NCBI GenBank assembly: GCA_011041895.1
Contig: DRAE01000092.1
Span: 1 to 5,280 of the forward strand
Direction of reading: 5' to 3'
Length of the DNA: 5,280 nucleotides
Source: Candidatus Bathyarchaeota archaeon
GTDB taxonomy: Archaea; Thermoproteota; DRAE01
Position numbers and translations under genes: made by a program. Below the pieces are notes generated by a model, which was not told the DNA's origin, did not search any database, and saw nothing but the letters and a program-made list of their open reading frames with translations. This document shows, in pieces, positions 1 through 5,280 of this stretch (its first letter is position 1; each line of letters opens with the position of its first letter).

Positions 1-306
1 TACACAATCACATTCGAAACCAAATAGCCTAATGGCCTCTCTAATTGTCAACGGTTTACCGCCAAGATACTTTCCAGGAACAGTCACTCCCATAACTATT
101 ATCAGTAAATGACACGATTCAACCGCTTTGCGGATAAGCTTGAAATTTTCTCTGACAAAATCTATCGTGAAATATCTGACATCGGCGTTACCTGCAGTAT
201 CCCAAATAGCTCCAGCCACATATCTAACATAAGGCGAAATGTAAGGCGGCACACCAAAGCACGCCGGCTCATCAACATATCCATCAACCAGAACTACCCT
301 AAGCAT
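1..306 (-). CDS. Radical SAM protein with B12-binding-like N-terminal domain (N-terminal 102 residues only)
   Basis: The reading frame starts at ATG 306-304 on the minus strand and stays open to the left edge, so only the first 102 residues are visible and the stop lies outside. The start reads MLRVVLVDGYVDEPACFGVP, followed by PYISPYVRYVAGAIW at 21-35, and later VMGVTVPGKYLGGKPLT at 71-87. I recognise this pattern (VDGYVDEP, GVPPYISPYVRY, VPGKYLGG) from a conserved archaeal family of cytoplasmic radical SAM proteins with a Rossmann-like, B12-binding-type N-terminal domain. The substrate of that family is not known to me. The CxxxCxxC iron-sulphur motif that would prove the call is expected beyond the window. 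No DxHxxG cobalamin-ligand motif appears in this part, so actual cobalamin binding is unproven. The gene follows the secreted propeller gene after 44 nt in the same direction and may be read from it or from a weak promoter in that gap. There is no clear Shine-Dalgarno sequence. Confidence 0.75.
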   Translation of the reverse strand, partial: MLRVVLVDGYVDEPACFGVPPYISPYVRYVAGAIWDTAGNADVRYFTIDFVRENFKLIRKAVESCHLLIIVMGVTVPGKYLGGKPLTIREAIRLFGFECDCV

Positions 307-350
307 CACAACCAAAAATAGTTAAAAGAAAGCCTAAAAATAGCATTCAA
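307..350 (-). terminator. T-rich gap: possible terminator of the surface-protein operon and/or promoter of the radical SAM gene
   Basis: On the minus strand this 44-nt gap holds three T tracts: TTTTT at 340-336, TTTT at 327-324 and TTTTT at 318-314. Runs of T downstream of a stop codon are the usual form of intrinsic terminators in archaea, so the transcript of the upstream gene (stop at 351) could end here at least partly. The stretch TATTTTTA at 342-335 is centred about 32 nt before the ATG at 306, a fair distance for a TATA box, but it departs from the consensus. Termination and initiation may both occur here, or neither. AT-rich spacers often contain such tracts by chance. Confidence 0.35.
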
Positions 351-1721
351 CTAACTTAAACCCTCGAAAAGCATTACCTCCCCGCCATGCACTGCAACTA
401 CAAGCTTGTCGTACTTTATACATGGAACATGTGAAAGCATACAGTTTAGAGACCAGAATAACCTGCCATCCAAACCAATAGCAATTACCCCTGAAAACAC
501 CATTCCAAACAGGCACAATAGGAAACCGTTCTCGTACGGAATTATATCTAACACATTGGGTGGAGGTCCTGAGGGAGTATAGGGGTCAAGTATTATTCTA
601 CTCCAGAGCATAGACCCGTTATCCAGATAGCAGTATATGATACCCGAATGATATATCAGAACTTTATCTTTATTGATGGCCATCCCAAGCGAGGAAGATC
701 CATCCTCCGAGATTGGAACATGCCAGCTTCTTGCTTCAAGAAATATCCTCTTACTTACGGTGCTATTAGGGAAAGTTGGCGTTATTTTCACAACTTTAAT
801 AAGATTGGACGAGCTGGCATACATTAGGTACATGCTCCCGTTATGAACGTAAATATAGTGAGGAAACGAACTCACTTTCTCCCTATAAATTATGTTTAGC
901 TTTCTATCACATATCATGAAGTACCGAGTACCCATTATATGAGGTTCAGCATCTATGAAAATTCCTCTAGTTATAAATAGGGCTATGTGACCATCATCAA
1001 TTTTATAAGCATACAGCGCCACGTATTCATCTTCATATTTGTGCCCATGGTAATACTTTTCTTTATAGTAGCTGAACAGGATATGCGAAGCATATGTTCC
1101 ATCTGTGAGATTAACTATATACACACGATAATTTTCTCTGTCACCTATCTCCCAACTTCTTACAGTTGTCCTGAATATGTACAGAAGGTTGCCAAGCACT
1201 ATTGGATGGACACTCTGCTCGAAGGTTGCATTGATTACACTAATCCATTTAATTTTAAAGTCCGTAATGGATATACAGGCTACAAGAATTTTGTTTGGTG
1301 TTCTTCCATATATGGTGTTGTATGCTCTAATGGTGATTACGTTACTACCATGTATGAACTCACAGTGCTTAGAGAACGGTACTGGGCTAGTATGCGGTAT
1401 CGCCACCTTATCCACTATAGCTCCATTCTTCAAGTCCAGCTTATATATACCCAGCGTTGATGGATATATGACATACTGACCGCATATGAAAACCTGTGGG
1501 AAAACATTTCCATGCACTGCACAAAACTCGTACCCACATTCAGGATAAGATCTATGCCATACTAAGTGAATATTCTCTGGAATCCAAGCTTCATGTATTT
1601 CATCTGCTGCTTGAATGTGGTCTTCACTATGTGTTAGCTGAATTGGTTGCAGTAGCATGAATATCACAATGGAAATTAAAAAAACGATAGGGATCAAATC
1701 GAACGTGGTTCTAGGCTTCAT
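351..1721 (-). CDS. Secreted beta-propeller-like protein (PQQ-like repeats)
   Basis: 456 residues, ATG 1721 to TAG at 353-351. An in-frame TAG two codons upstream of the ATG fixes the start closely. Residues 1-30 form a signal peptide or signal anchor: basic MKPR, then a hydrophobic stretch at about 9-26. The rest contains degenerate PQQ-like blade strands: GIYKLDLKNGAIVD (91-104), VYIVNLTDGTY (200-210), YFMICDRKLNIIYRE (267-281), IIYCYLDNGSMLWS (361-374) and VIAIGLDGRLFW (412-423). These indicate a beta-propeller of roughly six or more blades acting outside the cell. No second membrane segment is seen, so it is either released or held by an uncleaved N-terminal helix. Five N-x-S/T sequons (164, 204, 294, 319, 368) fit an exported, glycosylated protein. 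It follows the upstream orphan gene by 30 nt, so co-transcription is likely. There is no clear ribosome site. Catalytic residues for a quinoprotein enzyme are not evident; binding or scaffold functions are as likely. Confidence 0.8.
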   Translation of the reverse strand: MKPRTTFDLIPIVFLISIVIFMLLQPIQLTHSEDHIQAADEIHEAWIPENIHLVWHRSYPECGYEFCAVHGNVFPQVFICGQYVIYPSTLGIYKLDLKNGAIVDKVAIPHTSPVPFSKHCEFIHGSNVITIRAYNTIYGRTPNKILVACISITDFKIKWISVINATFEQSVHPIVLGNLLYIFRTTVRSWEIGDRENYRVYIVNLTDGTYASHILFSYYKEKYYHGHKYEDEYVALYAYKIDDGHIALFITRGIFIDAEPHIMGTRYFMICDRKLNIIYREKVSSFPHYIYVHNGSMYLMYASSSNLIKVVKITPTFPNSTVSKRIFLEARSWHVPISEDGSSSLGMAINKDKVLIYHSGIIYCYLDNGSMLWSRIILDPYTPSGPPPNVLDIIPYENGFLLCLFGMVFSGVIAIGLDGRLFWSLNCMLSHVPCIKYDKLVVAVHGGEVMLFEGLS

Positions 1722-1751
1722 TCTCTATATCATTTACTGTTCTACATGACG

Positions 1752-3017
1752 TTAATTAATTTTTGCAATCTCATCTTCCCAGCATGGCGGGGAGGGATGG
1801 ATTTCAGCTGAAGTTTCAGCATAGAGAATATGTGGAAACGTAACTGGAATGTAGTAGTCTCTTGCGGTATTGTTCCAAGCAAATATTACTTTCATGTGAA
1901 GGATACCGTGCTCATAGACTCGACTCCATGCATAAGCTCCATTTTGAGTGTCATTTCCACACAATGTTACTTTCCAAGAGTAGTAATATCGATCCATGCC
2001 ATGGAATATAATATGCCAGTGGGGCGGCCCATAAAATTCTATGGGCAGGTAAAAGGATGTTGTTGTCGATATGTAAGCGTCAATCATATATGTTTCAGTA
2101 TCAATTTCATTATTACATTGATGCTCAAGTCCTATTTCCTCACAGTATTCATGAGTTGTAGAACCTCCGTTAGAAAAGCTACGATTATGCCATATTGCTA
2201 ACCAAGCAGCACTGAATCCAGTATCTCTAGCTCTGATATCGGGGGAAGTTATATTGCCCAGTATTTCTCTCATGGCCTTATAGTCTTCCATGCTATCTCC
2301 TATGTAGCTAGCAGGATCCATGAAAAACATAAGCTGGTTCTCAGACTCGAATGTCATGTTGGCTCCTATTGGAAAGTAGTATATGGATCCTGAGCAATTT
2401 CGACCACCTATATATGCATGCCACTCATAATGGCTAGAGTGGACCTCCGACAGTATATAGTCGTATAAAATCCAGTATAATGCATTAAGGAAAAGCTGTT
2501 GAGAACTTGTATCTTGTGCTGTGAAACCCCCACAATTCACGCAAATGTCAGTCACACCGCACTCGCTTCTATACCATGCAAATGATAGCGAATAATACGT
2601 ATACAATGTAAGCGTGGTGTTTAGAATGCTTCCTCCATGTGTGTCGTTTGAGTAAGGTATTGCATATGATGGATAGTATCCTAGAACCATCACCCCTTTC
2701 TCATTGTACCATAAATAATTGAGAAATGCTGTCACATTAATGGGGATTTCAATAAGGTCATCGATATCTATTACAAGAACATCTAGCTCATTAATAACTT
2801 CATCTGATAGATTATCTAGCCAGAGCGAAGTAACCCATGAACAACTTGAATAAAGTTCATATGCCATAGTGACGCGTGTAGTGTTTCCATAGAAGCCTAT
2901 TGTAACTATCTGTTCAAAGTCATCGTTGGATGATGATACCTCAAGCGATATTTGCGCAAGCTGAACTGCGTGTACCTCTATTGAATAAATGCTGATTATG
3001 AGCAATAGCAGCAGCAA
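1752..3017 (-). CDS. Secreted, sequon-rich protein of unrecognised family; start uncertain (TTG 3017, or ATG 3051 with a frame break)
   Basis: From TTG 3017 the frame gives 421 residues ending at TAA 1754-1752. I do not recognise the family. The N-terminus is hydrophobic (MLLLLLIISIYSI) and followed by VHA (15-17), a plausible signal-peptidase site. Eleven N-x-S/T sequons (45, 69, 94, 124, 133, 207, 220, 255, 278, 355, 382) and nine cysteines, including CVNCGG at 159-164, point to an extracellular glycoprotein with disulphides. Residues about 37-190 have alternating hydrophobic strands (LDVLVIDID, GVMVLGYYP) and a helix FLNYLWYNE, loosely like a Rossmann or class I amidotransferase-like fold; this is a weak inference. 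Residues about 315-400 look beta-rich. The TTG start lacks the basic n-region of a signal peptide. The in-frame codons upstream reach a TGA at 3050-3048 with no ATG. ATG 3051 begins MKKHIYIY in the adjacent frame, and one extra TA unit would join the two. The protein exists in sequence with high confidence; the exact start does not. Confidence 0.75.
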   Translation of the reverse strand: MLLLLLIISIYSIEVHAVQLAQISLEVSSSNDDFEQIVTIGFYGNTTRVTMAYELYSSCSWVTSLWLDNLSDEVINELDVLVIDIDDLIEIPINVTAFLNYLWYNEKGVMVLGYYPSYAIPYSNDTHGGSILNTTLTLYTYYSLSFAWYRSECGVTDICVNCGGFTAQDTSSQQLFLNALYWILYDYILSEVHSSHYEWHAYIGGRNCSGSIYYFPIGANMTFESENQLMFFMDPASYIGDSMEDYKAMREILGNITSPDIRARDTGFSAAWLAIWHNRSFSNGGSTTHEYCEEIGLEHQCNNEIDTETYMIDAYISTTTSFYLPIEFYGPPHWHIIFHGMDRYYYSWKVTLCGNDTQNGAYAWSRVYEHGILHMKVIFAWNNTARDYYIPVTFPHILYAETSAEIHPSPPCWEDEIAKIN

Positions 3018-3025
3018 TATGGCAG

Positions 3026-3041
3026 TTATATATATATATAT
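3026..3041. repeat. (TA)n dinucleotide tract at the divergent junction
   Basis: An uninterrupted alternating T/A run of 15 nt (3027-3041) preceded by one further T. It lies inside the probable 5' coding end of the leftward orphan gene and in the TATA position of the rightward propeller gene. Short dinucleotide tracts of this kind are prone to gaining or losing a unit during replication or transcription. One TA unit more would place ATG 3051 in frame with the leftward gene. Confidence 0.9.
3026..3041 (+). promoter_or_regulatory. Probable TATA box of the rightward propeller gene
   Basis: The alternating TTATATATATATATAT run is centred about 37 nt, with its right half about 33 nt, before ATG 3071. 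Archaeal TATA boxes sit about 26 nt upstream of the transcription start, so transcription would begin near 3060 and leave a leader of about 10 nt. No Shine-Dalgarno sequence precedes the ATG (context GTTTGGGATG), which fits a short-leader transcript. Because the run is long and symmetrical, the exact register and direction of TBP binding cannot be fixed by eye. Confidence 0.6.
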
Positions 3042-3070
3042 GCTTTTTCATTTTCCATCTATAGTTTGGG

Positions 3071-4765
3071 ATGAAAGCAAATATATACTTTTGTACCATA
3101 CTTTTGTTGGTCACAATATGTTTTGGATGTATTCTGGATGTCATATATGACGTAACATTTTGCAGAACAATCAGGGTAAAAGCTGGCAATTATGCAAGAA
3201 AAGTTTTTGGAAAACATGGATTTAAGGAGGATTACTCTCTAAGGCTTGGAGAGGTCTCCTTATTCGTACTAGTGCCAACCTATCAGGATATACTTTTTGA
3301 ATCTAAACTTTGTGGCAATTACATCTTTGTCACATTTCCAACTTCCTTTGTATTTTGGAGTGGGCTTTGCATTGTGAAAATACTGACAGACGCTGAAGAG
3401 GAATATAGTTTACCATTGTTTTTATCTCACCCATTATCATCGTTTGTTGGCATGGATATATGGAACCATTCAGGGTCAGTGTATCTTTTGACTGCATGGC
3501 ATTATGGTTATGTAGAAAGTTACATGCAATATCGTTCAGCACTTATACTTTTCAGGATACATGAAGAACAATCTTTAAGTGGAGAAGTGAGAGTAGTTGC
3601 TGATAGAGTATGGATAAGGAATTTTGATGGAGACATTGTCTATAAGCCTATCTATATAGGAGACAGAATAATTGTTCCTCTTTGCAATGAGATAGCGTGT
3701 CTCGACGCCATATATGGAACTACATTATGGAAGTTTGAATTTTATGACATAGCCACAAGAGGGGTTGCCACATTTAAAGAACCATTTGAAGGAGTAATTG
3801 TTCCATGCTCTTCTGGAAGGGTGTACTGTATAAATGCCAGTTGTGGAGAGCCTGTGTGGAGATGCAACTTATCGTGCTGTAATGCGAATTATGTGTATGA
3901 TGCATGCATATGGAATGGAAAAGTCTTTCTAGTTGATTATTCGGCTAAAGTTTTCTGTATAGACTTGAGCAATGGAAAGATCTTGTGGTGTAGAAGACTT
4001 GGAGGAGGAGAACCTCTTATATTCAAGCCATGCATATTTGCCACTCCATATGGGATAGTAGTTCTCCTCCCGTTCAAGAAGGGAATGCCATTTACAGTAC
4101 TTAATGAGAGAGGTAGAATACTGTGGAATTCCTCGAAATTCCCAGGTAAGCCGAGGGAATATCTTGGGGACGGTGTTCTTCTTGCTTCATTTGGTGTCGT
4201 GGATTTGATCGAGAAAAAAGTTTACCTAGCCCACGGTATCTTGGAAAGTGGCGCTCACGTCAGCATACTTGGAAGAAGAGGTAATAGGGTATATGTTCTG
4301 TACATAGAGCCCCCAAAGACTTTTGGTATAATTTTTCCGTGGGGGATAAGAGTTTACAGTGAAAGGGAGTGGCTTGAAGTCTATGCTCCTAAATGCGTGA
4401 CAGTATACAGCGGCGGCATGGCTGAGTTTAACGTTAGTATAATAAGGTATGGAAACACGTCTGAACCAGTATACGTTAAGTGTGAGAGTTGTAAAGGGAT
4501 TGACGTTGATTTAAACGTTGATCCCGTGTATCCCAGTGACGAATTAACTGTAAGGTTGATTATTGACAGATTTACCGAGCCTGGTGAATATGTCGTTAAG
4601 TTGACTTTTAAGTATGGATACATAGTTGAGCATAGGGAGATCATTGTCAAAGTTTTCGATAGTGGTGTCTGGACTGTTATCTCATTCAAGATATTGTTGG
4701 CATATTTTGCTATGATTCTGGTAGCAGCAATGATTAGAGAGACTAAATTCAGTAATGTGGTATAG
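3071..4765 (+). CDS. Membrane-anchored extracellular PQQ-like beta-propeller protein with C-terminal Ig-like domain
   Basis: 564 residues, ATG 3071 to TAG 4763-4765. The N-terminus (MKANIYFCTILLLVTICFG) is a signal peptide or anchor. Residues about 60-390 form a PQQ-like propeller. Its clearest blade strands are IACLDAIYGTTLWK (208-221), VYCINASCGEPVWR (251-264), VFCIDLSNGKILWC (294-307) and FTVLNERGRILW (341-352); the first three repeat at exactly 43 residues. Residues about 436-528 resemble an Ig-like or CARDB-type beta-sandwich (SGGMAEFNVSI, FTEPGEYVVKLTFKYG). A membrane helix at about 534-554 followed by a short tail with basic and acidic residues anchors it with the propeller outside. 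It has 18 cysteines after the signal region, 12 of them at 205-321, which is many for this fold. It diverges from the orphan/propeller operon with only 19 nt between the likely ATGs, and resembles the leftward propeller protein loosely (for example LCGNYIFVTFP against ICGQYVIYPS). The ligand is unknown. Enzymatic quinoprotein activity is not supported by any visible active site. Confidence 0.85.
   Translation: MKANIYFCTILLLVTICFGCILDVIYDVTFCRTIRVKAGNYARKVFGKHGFKEDYSLRLGEVSLFVLVPTYQDILFESKLCGNYIFVTFPTSFVFWSGLCIVKILTDAEEEYSLPLFLSHPLSSFVGMDIWNHSGSVYLLTAWHYGYVESYMQYRSALILFRIHEEQSLSGEVRVVADRVWIRNFDGDIVYKPIYIGDRIIVPLCNEIACLDAIYGTTLWKFEFYDIATRGVATFKEPFEGVIVPCSSGRVYCINASCGEPVWRCNLSCCNANYVYDACIWNGKVFLVDYSAKVFCIDLSNGKILWCRRLGGGEPLIFKPCIFATPYGIVVLLPFKKGMPFTVLNERGRILWNSSKFPGKPREYLGDGVLLASFGVVDLIEKKVYLAHGILESGAHVSILGRRGNRVYVLYIEPPKTFGIIFPWGIRVYSEREWLEVYAPKCVTVYSGGMAEFNVSIIRYGNTSEPVYVKCESCKGIDVDLNVDPVYPSDELTVRLIIDRFTEPGEYVVKLTFKYGYIVEHREIIVKVFDSGVWTVISFKILLAYFAMILVAAMIRETKFSNVV
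3079..3090 (-). promoter_or_regulatory. Probable TATA box of the leftward surface-protein operon
   Basis: On the minus strand the sequence reads AAGTATATATTT, a good archaeal TATA-like box. It is centred about 33 nt before ATG 3051, predicting transcription from about 3058 and a leader of only a few nucleotides. It lies within codons 3-7 of the opposite-strand propeller gene. Its spacing suits ATG 3051 far better than TTG 3017, which would have a leader of about 40 nt without a ribosome site. This supports 3051 as the intended start. Confidence 0.5.
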
Positions 4766-4818
4766 GGATATTTTAAGGGCTTTGAGAGCATTAGGAAGAT
4801 ACTTGAGGAGGAGTAGTT

Positions 4819-4828
4819 ACTTTTATGT
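4819..4828 (+). promoter_or_regulatory. Probable TATA box of the antiporter gene
   Basis: The stretch CTTTTATGT (4820-4828) is a TATA-like element centred about 30 nt before ATG 4855. Transcription would start at or a few bases before the ATG, giving a leaderless or nearly leaderless mRNA. No Shine-Dalgarno sequence lies in the 15 nt before the ATG. The purine-rich GAGGAGGAG at 4805-4813 is too far upstream to serve this start and lies before the box. Confidence 0.45.
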
Positions 4829-4854
4829 AGTGTTTGGGGTTTTTAGCTATTAAC

Positions 4855-5280
4855 ATGAGGTGGAAGGAAGAGGGTGTCCCGCTTGTAGTGTGTTTTCTAT
4901 GTATTCTTGTTTGGGTTGTGTTTATGTTGTTTAATCTTGAGCTTTTGGGCTATGTTTTCTCTCATGAGGGTGGTGGAGTTAATATTGGCTTGCTCGGGGT
5001 TGTTGTCATTGGCTTAGCTGTTATTGGTGGAGCTTTTCTCATGGCTTGGGCTGCTGAGGCTGGCCAGTTTATATTTTCTCAAGCTTTCGCTCTTGCACTT
5101 TTAGCTCTTCTAGAGGTTTTCCCCGAGTATATGTTTGAGGCTTCTCTCGCTTGGAAGCGATGTATCGAGCTTGCAGCAGCTACCATGACTGGATCGAATA
5201 GGCTTTTACTTGGAGCTGGATGGCCTCTGGTTTTCTTTATATATGCGCTTTCATGTAAGCGTAAGAGTGGAAAACTTGCA
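4855..5280 (+). CDS. Sodium/calcium exchanger family antiporter (N-terminal 142 residues only)
   Basis: ATG 4855 opens a frame that runs off the right edge after 142 residues. It is an inner-membrane cation antiporter of the CaCA (Na_Ca_ex) superfamily, which exchanges Na+ or H+ for Ca2+ or other cations. Hydrophobic helices are visible at about 9-30, 43-66, 72-95 and 115-133. The alpha-repeat signature is seen as LLEVFPEYMFEASLAWK (85-101) and ATMTGSNRLLLGAGWPLV (109-126). The glutamates at 87, 91 and 95 and the GSN asparagine (114) sit where the ion-coordinating residues of this family lie. I recognise the PEY...LAWK...TGSNRLLLG.GWP form as a distinct, widely annotated sodium:proton or sodium:calcium antiporter subgroup. 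Known members carry a second alpha-repeat, which must lie outside the window. An in-frame TTG at 4834 is a possible alternative start, but ATG fits the TATA spacing. The gene follows the propeller gene by 89 nt. It is unusually rich in GTT, CTT and GCT codons compared with its neighbours. Confidence 0.85.
   Translation, partial: MRWKEEGVPLVVCFLCILVWVVFMLFNLELLGYVFSHEGGGVNIGLLGVVVIGLAVIGGAFLMAWAAEAGQFIFSQAFALALLALLEVFPEYMFEASLAWKRCIELAAATMTGSNRLLLGAGWPLVFFIYALSCKRKSGKLA

Noticed and set aside
109..321. Plus-strand open frame of 70 codons at the left end
   Set aside because: It is antisense to the radical SAM gene fragment, whose conserved motifs are clear.
987..1479. Two overlapping plus-strand open frames (157 and 100 codons)
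   Set aside because: Both lie wholly antisense to the secreted propeller gene, lack a promoter or recognisable domain, and have compositions expected of a shadow frame.
1830..2201. Plus-strand open frame of 123 codons
   Set aside because: Antisense shadow of the orphan secreted gene, with no promoter, ribosome site or domain.
2930..2995. Possible C/D box guide RNA on the plus strand (ATGATGA at 2930, CTGA at 2961 and 2992)
   Set aside because: No internal C' box (TGATGA-like) follows the first CTGA, and no terminal stem is evident. The spacing is longer than usual and it lies antisense within a coding region, so chance is the better explanation.
2941..3189. Minus-strand open frame of 82 codons across the divergent junction
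   Set aside because: It overlaps the start of both real genes and leaves the orphan's frame soon after the junction. Its only meaningful part is MKKHIYIY from ATG 3051, which is treated as the likely broken start of the orphan gene.
4381..4791. Minus-strand open frame of 136 codons
   Set aside because: It is antisense to the Ig-like and membrane-helix part of the propeller gene, which has a coherent domain structure. The antisense product shows no family features.

Overview
The window looks like chromosomal DNA from a hyperthermophilic or thermophilic archaeon, most likely a member of the Thermoproteota (crenarchaeal type). Arginine is written mainly as AGA/AGG and isoleucine often as ATA. 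Genes start without convincing Shine-Dalgarno sequences, and AT-rich TATA-like boxes lie about 30-37 nt upstream of start codons, as expected for short-leader or leaderless archaeal transcripts. The genus cannot be named from this sequence alone.

Layout. Three genes point left. The first to be transcribed (stop at 1752) encodes a secreted, heavily N-glycosylatable orphan protein. After 30 nt comes a secreted beta-propeller-like protein (1721-351). After a further 44 T-rich nt comes the start of an archaeal radical SAM protein with a B12-binding-like N-terminus, cut by the left edge (306-1). Two genes point right: a membrane-anchored secreted PQQ-like beta-propeller protein with a C-terminal Ig-like domain (3071-4765), then the start of a sodium/calcium-exchanger family antiporter (4855 onward), cut by the right edge.

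How they fit together. The three central genes form a divergent cluster of cell-surface proteins. The two propeller proteins resemble each other loosely and flank the orphan, so they may act together at the surface; this is inference from position and type. The outer two genes are conserved housekeeping-like families with no visible functional link.

The most interesting spot is the 20-bp divergent junction (about 3015-3090). A (TA)n tract there appears to serve as the TATA box of the rightward gene and also as the coding sequence of the leftward gene's signal peptide. The leftward gene is out of frame with its best ATG (3051) by exactly one TA unit. This suggests a length-variable tract, transcript slippage, a sequencing error, or use of an internal TTG start. 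No RNA genes, CRISPR arrays or insertion sequences were seen.
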